A stretch of 64,000 bases of DNA from Hymenobacter tibetensis (GCF_022827545.1 NZ_CP094669.1:2074001-2138000); one strand, 5' to 3'; numbered from the stretch's first letter, positions 33,073-41,607 are shown. Notes: a model not told the origin generated them from the sequence alone. Program-made: numbers and translations.

Positions 33073-33672
33073 TTACTCGCCAGTAAGACGGATGGTTTGT
33101 CCGTCGGGCAAGTCCTTGATTTTTTGGTAGAAACCAGCTAGCCACGCTAGCCGCTCCGAGACGGTAGCCGCCTTCAGCTCAGGCACTTTGCCGTTGTTGA
33201 TGGCTATGCACAGCGGTGGAAACACGCTCAGTAACTGCCCAGGCTGCAATACGCCACCTTGTTGCTGGAAGCCCCGGAGCGGTTCCATACCCAAGGCATC
33301 GAGCGGGTACTTTTCCACGCCAAACAGAAAGTGCTTGAAGTCCACTTCCAAATCAGCCAGTTCGCCGGTTTCGGTGTCGAGCAAGAGCACGGCGTCGCCG
33401 CGTAATAGAAACTGGTTGCCTACGCAGTCTTGGGCGAATGGAATGTCGGATTCCAGCACCTCATCGTAGGTGCGCCAGAAAGCAGTAGGGCCTTGCCAGG
33501 CCACTTCCAGTGAGTGCCACGCCGGTGTTGTTACGCAACCGCGCAAATGTAACCCACCAAAGTAGGCAACCACGCCGTTTTGCTCCCGCAGAAACGTCTG
33601 TAAATAAACAGGGAGGCGGGCGAAGGTCACGACGTCCGTTAGCTCGCCGCCGGTATAAAGAATGCCTTTCAT
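33073..33672 (-). CDS. SUKH/SMI1-KNR4-like protein
   Basis: A 199-residue soluble protein. The pattern LREQNGVVAYFGGLHLRG, then IPFAQDCVGNQFLLRGD, VLLLDTETGELADL and FKHFLFGVEKYPL resembles the SMI1/KNR4 (SUKH) domain: W-x-x-G-G strand, D-x-F-G-x-x-F strand, D-x-E-T-G turn. SUKH proteins are often immunity proteins of toxin systems, but no toxin is adjacent; here it precedes the LTA-synthase-like gene. The ATG at 33672 is used because an earlier in-frame start at 33750 lies inside an inverted repeat. Function unknown; family call moderate. Confidence 0.5.
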   Translation of the reverse strand: MKGILYTGGELTDVVTFARLPVYLQTFLREQNGVVAYFGGLHLRGCVTTPAWHSLEVAWQGPTAFWRTYDEVLESDIPFAQDCVGNQFLLRGDAVLLLDTETGELADLEVDFKHFLFGVEKYPLDALGMEPLRGFQQQGGVLQPGQLLSVFPPLCIAINNGKVPELKAATVSERLAWLAGFYQKIKDLPDGQTIRLTGE

Positions 33673-33677
33673 ATTCG

Positions 33678-33781
33678 CTGTAACGCCAAGCTCCAGCTTG
33701 GCAGGTCGTTGAACAGTGCCGTTACCGAGGCAGAACTGCCAGTCGCGCAACGGTCCACCAAGCTGGAGCTTGGCGTTACAG
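33678..33781. repeat. Inverted repeat of 24-bp arms around CCAAGCTCCAGCTTGG
   Basis: A 24-base arm at 33678-33701 (containing TAACGCCAAGCTCCAGCTTG) is repeated in inverted orientation at 33758-33781, flanking 56 bases. The arms are themselves palindromic. It lies upstream of the SUKH-like gene, between it and the alanine dehydrogenase terminator, and looks like an interspersed palindromic element. Confidence 0.65.
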
Positions 33782-33820
33782 AAAAAGCCTTTCCGGCCAG
33801 TGGGCCAGAAAGGCTTTTTC
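33781..33820 (-). terminator. Intrinsic terminator of alanine dehydrogenase
   Basis: GAAAAAGCCTTTC (33781-33793) and GAAAGGCTTTTTC (33808-33820) pair over an inner GGCC stem, 18 bases past the stop; the T-run allows termination both ways. Confidence 0.8.
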
Positions 33821-33837
33821 GTCGTTTAGCTTTTCAC

Positions 33838-34965
33838 TTAAACGGCTGCTTCTTCCAGCACGTTGTGTACATCAACCAGCGGCAGGTTCCAGGCTTCCGC
33901 CACACCTTTGTACACCACTTCGCCATGCACCACGTTCAGGCCGAGGCGCAGGGCCTCGTCGCGGCGGCACGCTTCCTGCCAGCCCAGGTTCGCCAGTTTC
34001 ACGGCGTAGGGGAGGGTGGCGTTGGTGAGGGCCAGCGTTGAGGTATAAGGCACGGCACCTGGCATGTTGGCCACGCAGTAGTGCACAATGTCGTCGATGA
34101 TGAAGGTGGGATCTTCGTGCGTGGTGGGGCGGCAGGTTTCGATGCAGCCACCCTGGTCCACGGCCACGTCCACGAGCACGGTACCGGGCTTCATGGTCTT
34201 GAGCATATCACGGGTAATGAGGTGCGGAGCCTTCGCGCCCGGAATCAAGACGGCACCAATAATGAGGTCGGCCGTTTTGATGGCTGCGCGAATGTTGTAC
34301 TCATTGGAATACTGCGTCACCACATTCTTCGGCATGAAGTCGTCCAGTTCCCGCAGACGGTTCAGGCTGATATCCATGATGGTTACTTGAGCGCCCAGGC
34401 CAGCTGCAATTTTGGCGGCCTGCGTGCCCACGATGCCCGCACCTAGTACCAGCACCTCGGCTGGCTTCACGCCGGGCACGCCGCCCAGCAGAATGCCGCG
34501 GCCTTTCAGGGGCTTCTCCAAGTATTTGGCACCTTCCTGAGGAGCCATCCGGCCTGCTACTTCACTCATCGGAATGAGCAGGGGTAGGGCCCGATTGGAA
34601 AGCTCCACGGTTTCGTAGGCTAGGCAAATAGCCTTGCGCTCGATCATGGCGTGGGTTAGCTCCTCGCCCGAGGCAAAGTGGAAGTACGTGAACAGCAGCT
34701 GATTCTCCTTGATGAGTGGATACTCCTGAGCAATCGGCTCCTTCACCTTCACAATCATTTCAGCCTTGCCGTACACCTCGTCTATGGAAGAGAGGATAGT
34801 GGCGCCAGCTTCCTCGTACTCAGCATCGAGGAAACCACTGCCGAGGCCAGCGGTACTTTGCACGTACAGCTCGTGGCCGTGCTTACGGAGTTCAGCAACG
34901 CCAGCAGGGGTCAGGCCTACGCGGTTTTCGTTGTTCTTAATTTCTTTCGGTACGCCGATGATCAT
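33838..34965 (-). CDS. ald: Alanine dehydrogenase
   Basis: A 375-residue AlaDh_PNT-family enzyme: MIIGVPKEIKNNENRVGLTP at the N-terminus, YFHFA, an AlaDh-type GGVPGVKPAEVLVLGAGIVG NAD-binding loop (GAGIVGTQAA), and the DVAVDQGGCIET active-site segment. It interconverts alanine with pyruvate, NAD and ammonia. The ATG at 34965 is chosen; an in-frame start 15 codons upstream is non-conserved. A TATCTTTG box at 35008-35015 gives a leader of about 40 bases. The single-domain layout excludes the membrane transhydrogenase alpha subunit. It stands alone, ended by its own terminator. Confidence 0.92.
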   Translation of the reverse strand: MIIGVPKEIKNNENRVGLTPAGVAELRKHGHELYVQSTAGLGSGFLDAEYEEAGATILSSIDEVYGKAEMIVKVKEPIAQEYPLIKENQLLFTYFHFASGEELTHAMIERKAICLAYETVELSNRALPLLIPMSEVAGRMAPQEGAKYLEKPLKGRGILLGGVPGVKPAEVLVLGAGIVGTQAAKIAAGLGAQVTIMDISLNRLRELDDFMPKNVVTQYSNEYNIRAAIKTADLIIGAVLIPGAKAPHLITRDMLKTMKPGTVLVDVAVDQGGCIETCRPTTHEDPTFIIDDIVHYCVANMPGAVPYTSTLALTNATLPYAVKLANLGWQEACRRDEALRLGLNVVHGEVVYKGVAEAWNLPLVDVHNVLEEAAV

Positions 34966-35007
34966 GGCAGAGCGGGAAGGTGAAGAAGACAATAATTTGG
35001 GGGTGCG

Positions 35008-35015
35008 CAAAGATA
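35008..35015 (-). promoter_or_regulatory. Promoter box TATCTTTG of alanine dehydrogenase
   Basis: TATCTTTG on the minus strand matches TAnnTTTG, 42 bases upstream of the ATG at 34965. Confidence 0.55.
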
Positions 35016-35091
35016 GCGGAACCTGCCGTCATTGCGAGAAACCACAACAGCGCAATCCGGAAGCTAGTGCCCTAGCCAAGGAATTACCCAT

Positions 35092-35130
35092 AAAAAAGCC
35101 CCCAACGACACCACGTGCATCAGGGGCTTC
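35092..35130 (-). terminator. Intrinsic terminator of the DUF1573 gene
   Basis: On the minus strand AAGCCCC and GGGGGCTT pair (35123-35129 with 35096-35102), followed by TTTTTT. Confidence 0.7.
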
Positions 35131-35194
35131 TAAGATTTTACTTTCTAGAACAGGGTACCGGAAACCCTATACTAGATGCTGCTAGCGAATAAGG

Positions 35195-35968
35195 CTATTT
35201 GAACGGTACGGTCGCGCTGCTTTCCTTCACCATGCTGCTGCCGGTCAGGTCGCGCACGATGTTGGCCTTCAGTGTCACTTTTACGTCGCCGCTCAAGTCG
35301 TTGGAGCTAAGCGTAGCCACATCCGACATCTGGCCAGTTTGGCGCTGGGCGTAGAGCAATTCCACCACGGCACTTTGGCCCGGTTTCACTACCGGTGGCA
35401 CCGACTTGTAGCCGATGCAGTTGCAAGCCGAGGTTATCATACCCAGTTCTAGGGGTTGCTTGCCCGTGTTTTTCACGGTGAATTTCGCGCTGGGCTGCTG
35501 TCCCGACTCTATTTTTCCGAAGTCGTGGGCGGTGCGGTCCAGGGCCAGGCGAGGCGACTGCGCCAACTGGGCTGGCGTCATGGTAGCCTTGGCCTGCTCC
35601 TTGTTCACTACGTCGCCCTTAATGGTAAGCACCTTGCTGGGTACAGAGGCGTTGCTTGTTACCGTAACGGTTTTGTTGAACACGCCGGGCCGCCCGGCAC
35701 TACTGTACATAGCTTTTATAATGCCCGATTTGCCCGGCAGCACCGGCGTTTTGGTCCAGTCAGGGGTAGTGCAACCGCACGAAGCCTGCACATTGGCAAT
35801 AACGACGGGCTGATTGCCTGTGTTTTTGAACTTGAACTCGTGCGTAGCCATCGTGCCTTCGGGCACACTGCCGAAGTCATGCAGCTCTTTTTCAAAGGTT
35901 ATGACGCCTTGAGCCTGCGCCCCAAAGGACAGCAGCACGGCGAAAAACAGAGAGGCAAAGTGTTTCAT
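35195..35968 (-). CDS. DUF1573 exported protein with two Ig-like domains
   Basis: A 257-residue exported protein with signal peptide MKHFASLFFAVLLSFGAQAQG. Two copies of the DUF1573/ASPM-SPD2-Hydin-like fold follow: FEKELHDFGSVPEGTMATHEFKFKNTG with a Cys pair (ASCGCTTPDWT) at about 60-70, and LDRTAHDFGKIESGQQPSAKFTVKNTG with ACNCIGYKSVPP in the second. The paired Cys motifs are constant in this Bacteroidota family. Function is not established. The gene is divergent from the 2-oxoacid dehydrogenase E1 gene, with promoter boxes on both strands between them. Confidence 0.85.
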   Translation of the reverse strand: MKHFASLFFAVLLSFGAQAQGVITFEKELHDFGSVPEGTMATHEFKFKNTGNQPVVIANVQASCGCTTPDWTKTPVLPGKSGIIKAMYSSAGRPGVFNKTVTVTSNASVPSKVLTIKGDVVNKEQAKATMTPAQLAQSPRLALDRTAHDFGKIESGQQPSAKFTVKNTGKQPLELGMITSACNCIGYKSVPPVVKPGQSAVVELLYAQRQTGQMSDVATLSSNDLSGDVKVTLKANIVRDLTGSSMVKESSATVPFK

Positions 35969-36036
35969 AGAAGTAGGTATGAACTAGAGGTACAGCGCAA
36001 GGGAAGCAACATGTGGTTGAATTTTGTTCCACTTGC

Positions 36037-36044
36037 CAAAGATA
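36037..36044 (-). promoter_or_regulatory. Promoter box TATCTTTG of the DUF1573 gene
   Basis: TATCTTTG on the minus strand, 68 bases upstream of the ATG at 35968, facing the E1 gene promoter. Confidence 0.55.
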
Positions 36045-36094
36045 AACAAAAAGGCCCCCGGTTGCGTCTCCGTTAAAGCTGCCGGCCAAATCCG

Positions 36095-36102
36095 TACTTT
36101 TG
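36095..36102 (+). promoter_or_regulatory. Promoter box TACTTTTG of the E1 gene
   Basis: TACTTTTG fits TAnnTTTG. It gives a leader of about 65 bases before the ATG at 36171. Confidence 0.55.
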
Positions 36103-36170
36103 GGCGCCAACTTCCTTGAGCGGGCTTGCTTCGCTTACCCTTGGCATCAACATCCGTCCCCATCCGTTCT

Positions 36171-38591
36171 ATGCCCACGACCGAAACTGCCGACCTGCTG
36201 GCCCCTACGGCCACTTCACACAAAGAAGAATTTCTGCGCGACTACCGCCTTGGGTGGGAAAGCCGGCACGCCTCCTTGGCGGGCCGCAAAGAAGTGTTTA
36301 TGGGCAAAGCCAAGTTCGGCATCTTCGGCGACGGCAAGGAACTGCCCCAGCTGGCCATGGCCCGCGCCTTCCGCGCCGGCGACTGGCGCGCCGGCTACTA
36401 CCGCGACCAGACGTTTATGCTCGCCATCGGCGAGCTAACCCTGCAGCAGTATTTCGCCCAGCTGTACGCCCACACCGATGTGGAAGCGGAGCCTGCCACG
36501 GCCGGCCGCGCTATGAATGGCCACTTCGCCACCCGCATTCTGGACGAAGACGGCAACTTCAAGAATCTGGCGACCAGCAAGAACTCCTCGGCTGATATTT
36601 CGCCTACCGCCGGCCAGATGCCTCGCCTTGTAGGTTTGGCGTATGCCTCCAAGCTCTACCGGCAAAACCCAGGGCTGCAGCAGTACAACCAGTTTTCGGT
36701 GAACGGCAACGAGGTAGCGTTCGGCACGATTGGCAACGCCAGTACTTCCGAAGGCATGTTCTTCGAGGCCCTCAATGCAGCCGGAGTGCTGCAGATTCCG
36801 ATGCTGATGAGCGTCTGGGACGACCACTACGGTATTTCGGTGCCCGCTGAGTACCAAACCACCAAACAAAGCATTTCCGCCATTCTGATGGGCTTGCAGC
36901 GCGAGGGCGAAGGTGAGCCGGGCTTCGAGATTTTCGTGGTAAAAGGCTGGGACTATGTAGCGCTCCTCGACACCTACCAGCGGGCGGCCGAGGTGTGCCG
37001 CACGCAGCATGTACCCGTGCTTATTCACGTTACGGAAGTAACGCAGCCGCAGGGCCACAGCACTAGCGGCTCGCACGAGCGGTACAAATCCAAGGACCGC
37101 TTGGTGTGGGAGCAGGAGCACGACTGCCTGGTGAAAATGAAGCAGTGGCTGATGACCGAAGGCCACGCCACTGAAGACGAACTCAACCAAATTGAGAGCG
37201 AAGCACGGGAAGCTGTAAAAGTGGCCCGTACCACGGCGTGGGCGGCCTTCTTCAACCCCATCAAAGAGGAGCGCGACGAGGTGGTAGTTCACTTGCGTAA
37301 GCTAGTAACTGATGCCAGCAACAATACCGACTTGTCGGAACTGGTGGAACAACTGGCGAACAACCAGACCCCCATCCGAGCTGATTTAGTGCGCACCGTG
37401 CGCCAAGCCTTGCGCCAAGTGCGCGGCCTGCGTAGCGGCGCCCGCCGCAACCTGCTCAACTGGCTAGACCAAGCGCTGGCCGATAACGCAGACCGGTACA
37501 ATTCTTACCTCTTCAGCCAGAGCGAAGAAGCGGTTGGCAATATAGAAGTAGTACCCGCCGCCTATGCCCCCGACGCAACACAAGTTGATGCCCGCGAGGT
37601 GTTACAAGCCTGTTTCGACGCCAATTTTCAACGCGACCCGCGCATTTTTGCCATCGGCGAGGATGTCGGCCGCATCGGTGACGTCAATCAGGCCTTTGCG
37701 GGCTTGCAAGAGAAGTTCGGCGATTTGCGCGTGACGGACACTGGTATCCGTGAATGCACTATTGTAGGGCAGGGGATTGGTGCCGCCTTGCGCGGCCTAC
37801 GCCCTATCACTGAAATTCAGTATCTGGACTACCTGCTGTACGCCATCCAGATTCTGTCGGATGATGTGGCCAACCTGCAGTACCGCACCAAAGGTGGGCA
37901 GAAGGCGCCGCTCATCGTGCGCACCCGTGGCCACCGTCTGGAAGGTATCTGGCATTCTGGTTCCCCCATCCAGATGATTCTGGGAGCTATTCGTGGTATC
38001 CACCTCTGCGTACCCCGTAACATGACCCAGGCCGCTGGTTTCTATAACACGCTGCTACGCTCGGATGAGCCAGCTATCGTGATTGAGCCTCTGAACGGCT
38101 ACCGCCTCAAAGAGCGAATCCCGAGCAACATAGGCGAGTTCACGTTGCCGCTTGGTGTGCCAGAAGTGCTGCGCGAAGGCACCGACCTAACCATTGTGAC
38201 CTACGGCTCGATGTGCCGGATTGTGCTGGAAGCCGCCAAGCAACTAGCAGAGGTTGACATTTCAGTGGAAGTGCTGGATGTACAAACGCTGTTGCCCTTT
38301 GACCTGGAGCACGTCATTGCTGACAGCATTCAGAAAACCAATCGGGTACTCTTCACTGATGAAGATGTGCCGGGTGGTGCCACCGCGTATATGCTCCAGC
38401 AAGTGCTCGACGACCAGGATGCCTACCGCTACCTCGATTCGGCTCCGCGTTGCCTGGCCGCTCAAGCACACCGCCCGCCTTACGGCTCCGATGGGGACTA
38501 CTTCTCGAAGCCTAACTCCGAAGACGTGTTTGACACCGTGTACGAGATGATGCACGAAGTGGACCCTAAGCGGTTTCCGGCTATATACTAA
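36171..38591 (+). CDS. Fused alpha/beta E1 component of a 2-oxoacid dehydrogenase complex
   Basis: An 806-residue fusion of the E1 alpha and beta subunits. The alpha half (to about 470) has the thiamine-pyrophosphate region VAFGTIGNASTSEGMFFEALN and WDDHYGIS; the beta half has FAIGEDVGRIGDVNQAF, DTGIRECTIVGQGIGAALRG and the Transketolase_C domain. Such fusions occur in Bacteroidota and are usually annotated as 2-oxoisovalerate (branched-chain) or pyruvate E1. The complex decarboxylates a 2-oxoacid and passes the acyl group to E2 lipoamide. E2 and E3 are not in the window. The ATG at 36171 is used rather than the TTG at 36126; a TAnnTTTG box is upstream. Confidence 0.88.
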   Translation: MPTTETADLLAPTATSHKEEFLRDYRLGWESRHASLAGRKEVFMGKAKFGIFGDGKELPQLAMARAFRAGDWRAGYYRDQTFMLAIGELTLQQYFAQLYAHTDVEAEPATAGRAMNGHFATRILDEDGNFKNLATSKNSSADISPTAGQMPRLVGLAYASKLYRQNPGLQQYNQFSVNGNEVAFGTIGNASTSEGMFFEALNAAGVLQIPMLMSVWDDHYGISVPAEYQTTKQSISAILMGLQREGEGEPGFEIFVVKGWDYVALLDTYQRAAEVCRTQHVPVLIHVTEVTQPQGHSTSGSHERYKSKDRLVWEQEHDCLVKMKQWLMTEGHATEDELNQIESEAREAVKVARTTAWAAFFNPIKEERDEVVVHLRKLVTDASNNTDLSELVEQLANNQTPIRADLVRTVRQALRQVRGLRSGARRNLLNWLDQALADNADRYNSYLFSQSEEAVGNIEVVPAAYAPDATQVDAREVLQACFDANFQRDPRIFAIGEDVGRIGDVNQAFAGLQEKFGDLRVTDTGIRECTIVGQGIGAALRGLRPITEIQYLDYLLYAIQILSDDVANLQYRTKGGQKAPLIVRTRGHRLEGIWHSGSPIQMILGAIRGIHLCVPRNMTQAAGFYNTLLRSDEPAIVIEPLNGYRLKERIPSNIGEFTLPLGVPEVLREGTDLTIVTYGSMCRIVLEAAKQLAEVDISVEVLDVQTLLPFDLEHVIADSIQKTNRVLFTDEDVPGGATAYMLQQVLDDQDAYRYLDSAPRCLAAQAHRPPYGSDGDYFSKPNSEDVFDTVYEMMHEVDPKRFPAIY

Positions 38592-38652
38592 GCCAGTGGC
38601 AACAAGCGCTTGCGCTGGCGTAAACAAACGTGAGGGCGCGCTCAGGTAGGCG

Positions 38653-38697
38653 CAAAAAAAGGAGGGCACTGTAGCTACATGCCATAGTGCCCTCCTT
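38653..38697. terminator. Bidirectional terminator between E1 gene and lipoprotein gene
   Basis: AAGGAGGGCACT (38659-38670) and AGTGCCCTCCTT (38686-38697) form a perfect 12-base stem with an A-run before it, between convergent genes. Confidence 0.8.
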
Positions 38698-38715
38698 GCA
38701 ATTTGTTAGGTGTTG

Positions 38716-39291
38716 TTACCGACCTTTCACAACGTAGCTGCTTGTCAATACTTCGTTGCTTAGGTTCAAAGCACGGTCTCTGATGCTGACCTTAAAGCGT
38801 ATCTCATCGCCTGCTTTAAAAGGCGCATTCAGCGTCCATCGCTGTGCCAAACGCAAATCACCTTTGAGTGGGGCTTCCTTACCACTTTCTGGTCCGAGGC
38901 GGGGAAAGCGGGCATTATATTCCCCAGCAAAGCTGTTCGAGAAGTCAACAAACTCTCCGGTCACTGGGTCTTTGATCTGCGGCTGGATATAATAGTTGAA
39001 GTAGTTCGGATTTAATTGCGTACCGCCGGGACCAGGCACGGAATTGTAGGGCGGATCCAGGTCTTCCGGAGAAAGCCCTAAGTCACCGTCACCATCCTCA
39101 AAGGAAATCGTGATGGTATCCGAATCGGCGGGCGCATCGCCAGGAAAGGCCGGAGGCAAGCGTACAACCTCTAGCTCCTTGAACTTGATGGACGGAGTAT
39201 CGGGAAAGTCAGGAGGGCTGATGCAGGAAGCAACGGCTGTGCAGATTAGCGCAAATAGCAAGCCTAGACGAAGCGTACGAGACATGGCCAT
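38716..39291 (-). CDS. Lipoprotein of unknown function
   Basis: A 191-residue predicted lipoprotein. The signal MAMSRTLRLGLLFALICTAVASC has lipobox VASC. The mature part holds an acidic, calcium-binding-like run (DTITISFEDGDGDLGLSPEDLDPPYN) and strands including EIRFKVSIRDRALNLSNEVLTSSYV, reminiscent of Ig-like or cadherin-type modules; no catalytic motif is seen. The start is the ATG at 39291; a longer frame reaching 39561 would overlap the LuxE-like gene and has no signal peptide. A protein of this form is likely at the outer membrane, its partner unknown. Confidence 0.65.
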   Translation of the reverse strand: MAMSRTLRLGLLFALICTAVASCISPPDFPDTPSIKFKELEVVRLPPAFPGDAPADSDTITISFEDGDGDLGLSPEDLDPPYNSVPGPGGTQLNPNYFNYYIQPQIKDPVTGEFVDFSNSFAGEYNARFPRLGPESGKEAPLKGDLRLAQRWTLNAPFKAGDEIRFKVSIRDRALNLSNEVLTSSYVVKGR

Positions 39292-39401
39292 AGAAGAGAA
39301 AGTACGAGTGAAAAACCTGGTAAACAGTAAGCAAAAGGTACAGTTTATCAACGAAGACTCCCTGCAATTGTTATGTGATTTGCAAACCCCATAGTGCAAC
39401 A

Positions 39402-40403
39402 ATGAGTTTCCGCGAAGAGCACCTACATCAGTTATCCAACCTGACTGCCACCAACGTGGCAGCAGTGGCCTTACAACTATTTCGGCACCAGGCAGTGCAT
39501 TGCCCACCTTATAGAGCATATATAGCCGCACTTGGTTGCAACCCATCTGCAATAACCACACCGACGGACATTCCTTTTCTGCCCATCGAATTCTTTAAAA
39601 CCCACGATGTACGTACTGAGCCGGCTCTTTGGGAACCCCAGGAGTTGTTTCTAAGCAGCGGGACCACCTTGCAGCAGCGCAGCCAGCACCACGTCCGCGA
39701 CCCTCAGCTGTACCGCCATAACGCGGCTCGCATTTTCGAGCAGTACTACGGCCCGCTTACCACTTGGACATTTCTGGCGCTGTTGCCGTCCTACTTAGAG
39801 CAGGGGCATTCCTCGTTGGTGGCGATGGTTGATTATTTCGCCAAGCAATCTGGACAACGCCAGGCGGCGTTTTTTCTACACGACCACACGGCCTTGCTAC
39901 AGGCTCTGCGTGAAGCAAAGCAAGATGGTAACCGCCGAGTCATGCTGTTTGGCGTGAGCTACGCACTGCTCGACCTCGCGGCCGAGGTAGGGGCGGCTCC
40001 AGAACTGCAAGATTTGACGGTGCTGGAAACGGGCGGTATGAAGGGACGCCGCCGCGAAATGATTCGCGAGGAACTGCACCACGAATTGCAGCAGGTATTT
40101 GGGCCTGCCGGAATTCACTCTGAATACGGCATGACCGAATTGCTAAGCCAAGCCTACAGCCTCGGTGACGGCCGCTTCCACGCGCCACCGCAACTACACG
40201 TGCTGCTCCGCGACCCTGCTGACCCGTTCTCCGTTTCCACCTCCCGTCCTGATGGGGCCATCAACGTCATTGATCTGGCCAATGTGGATAGCTGTGCCTT
40301 CATTGAAACCAAAGACCTGGCCCGCATGCACCATGATGGCTCGTTTGAAGTACTAGGCCGCCTAGATAACTCGGATGTGCGTGGGTGCAACCAAATGGTG
40401 TAA
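39402..40403 (+). CDS. LuxE-like acyl-protein synthetase / PaaK-like ligase
   Basis: A 333-residue LuxE-family protein. Features are LPIEFFKTHDV, the AMP-binding FLSSGTTLQQRSQH (S/T-G-T loop), IHSEYGMTELLSQAYS and a late ETKDLARMHHDGSFEVLGR, all typical of acyl-AMP-forming enzymes. LuxE activates a fatty acid and transfers it to LuxC for reduction to an aldehyde. A LuxC-like gene is present at 58675-59688 in this same window, suggesting one split fatty acid reductase. The ATG at 39402 is chosen over an upstream in-frame start at 39375. Stop TAA is immediately followed by the terminator hairpin. Confidence 0.82.
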   Translation: MSFREEHLHQLSNLTATNVAAVALQLFRHQAVHCPPYRAYIAALGCNPSAITTPTDIPFLPIEFFKTHDVRTEPALWEPQELFLSSGTTLQQRSQHHVRDPQLYRHNAARIFEQYYGPLTTWTFLALLPSYLEQGHSSLVAMVDYFAKQSGQRQAAFFLHDHTALLQALREAKQDGNRRVMLFGVSYALLDLAAEVGAAPELQDLTVLETGGMKGRRREMIREELHHELQQVFGPAGIHSEYGMTELLSQAYSLGDGRFHAPPQLHVLLRDPADPFSVSTSRPDGAINVIDLANVDSCAFIETKDLARMHHDGSFEVLGRLDNSDVRGCNQMV

Positions 40404-40404
40404 C

Positions 40405-40446
40405 CTCTTCTTACTCCCCCTCTACATGAAGAGGGAGTAAGAAGAG
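40405..40446. terminator. Bidirectional terminator between LuxE-like and sigma54-regulator genes
   Basis: CTCTTCTTACTCCC (40405-40418) and GGGAGTAAGAAGAG (40433-40446) form a perfect 14-base stem placed in the 46-base gap between convergent stops. Confidence 0.85.
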
Positions 40447-40449
40447 ATG

Positions 40450-41607
40450 CTATTTGCCCGCAAACGCCTTGGCGTCGGCTTCCGAAATGGTGTCGTCGCT
40501 CATGATGACCAAGCGTTCCACCACGTTGCGCAGTTCGCGGATATTGCCGCGCCAGTCGAGGCCTTGCAAGTACTTGAGGGCGGCCGGGTCTATCTTCTTG
40601 GGTTTGTTGCCGTAGTCGTTGGCAATATCTTGGAGGAACTTCTGAATCAAGTCCGGAATGTCTTCGCGCCGGTCGTTGAGGGAGGGTACCTGAATCAGGA
40701 TAACGGAGAGCCGGTGGTACAAGTCCTCGCGGAAATTACGGTCGGCTATTTCCTGGAGCAGATTCTTGTTGGTGGCCGCCAGCACGCGTACGTTTACTGA
40801 AATTTCTTTTTCACCTCCCACGCGGGTGATTTTGCTTTCCTGCAATGCCCGCAGCACCTTGGCTTGGGCCGAGAGGCTCATGTCGCCAATTTCATCCAAA
40901 AACAAGGTACCGCCATCGGCCTGCTCGAACTTGCCGATACGTTGCTTCACGGCCGACGTGAACGAGCCTTTCTCGTGCCCGAATAGCTCACTCTCAATCA
41001 ACTCGGAAGGAATGGCGGCGCAGTTCACTTCAATAAGTGGACCGCCAGAGCGGTTGCTTTGCTCGTGCAGTTGGCGGGCTACCATCTCTTTGCCGGCGCC
41101 GTTGGGGCCGGTGATGAGCACGCGTGCATCCGTAGGAGCTACTTTCTCAATGGCTTTGCGCACAGCCCCTAATGCGGCCGACGAGCCCACCATTTCCGAG
41201 CTTTTGGCCACCTTCTTCTTCAGGGTCTTGGTTTCGGCAACCAGCTTGGTGCGGTCCAGCGCATTGCGGACGGTCACAAGCAGGCGGTTCAGATCTGGTG
41301 GCTTTTGCAAGAAATCGTAGGCGCCTTTCTTGGTGGCATCCACCGCCATTTCCACGTTGCCGTGGGCCGAAACCATGATAAAGGCCGAGTCGGGAGCTAC
41401 AATGCGGGCCCGCTCCAATACCTCGATGCCGTCCATCTTCGGCATTTTAATGTCACAGAGTACTACATCGTATTTGTCGCGAATTAGCATATCGAGGCCG
41501 GTGGGGCCGTCCTCGGCTTGGTCTACCTGGTAGCTTTCATATTCGAGAATCTCCTTCAGCGTATTGCGGATGGCTCTTTCGTCGTCGATGATGAGAATGC
41601 GGGGCAT
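40450..41607 (-). CDS. NtrC-type response regulator without DNA-binding domain
   Basis: A 385-residue protein: receiver domain (phospho-acceptor Asp52 in VVLCDIKMPKMDG), linker, then an AAA+ sigma54-activator domain with Walker A GPNGAGKE at 167-174 and Walker B TLFLDEIGDM. The sigma54-contact loop reads GSFTSA (214-219) instead of GAFTGA, and the chain stops after the AAA+ lid (GNIRELRNVVERL) with no Fis-type helix-turn-helix. It may thus act without DNA binding or not work on sigma54 in the classical way. The ATG at 41607 (MPRILIIDDE) is chosen over an earlier in-frame start. A TACTTTCG box lies 28 bases upstream. Confidence 0.85.
   Translation of the reverse strand: MPRILIIDDERAIRNTLKEILEYESYQVDQAEDGPTGLDMLIRDKYDVVLCDIKMPKMDGIEVLERARIVAPDSAFIMVSAHGNVEMAVDATKKGAYDFLQKPPDLNRLLVTVRNALDRTKLVAETKTLKKKVAKSSEMVGSSAALGAVRKAIEKVAPTDARVLITGPNGAGKEMVARQLHEQSNRSGGPLIEVNCAAIPSELIESELFGHEKGSFTSAVKQRIGKFEQADGGTLFLDEIGDMSLSAQAKVLRALQESKITRVGGEKEISVNVRVLAATNKNLLQEIADRNFREDLYHRLSVILIQVPSLNDRREDIPDLIQKFLQDIANDYGNKPKKIDPAALKYLQGLDWRGNIRELRNVVERLVIMSDDTISEADAKAFAGK

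Noticed and set aside
36435..37292. 285-codon antisense frame within the E1 gene
   Set aside because: Antisense shadow of the alpha half of E1; no recognisable domain.
39291..39561. N-terminal extension of the lipoprotein into the LuxE-like gene
   Set aside because: It overlaps the divergent gene and precedes a clear lipoprotein signal at 39291.
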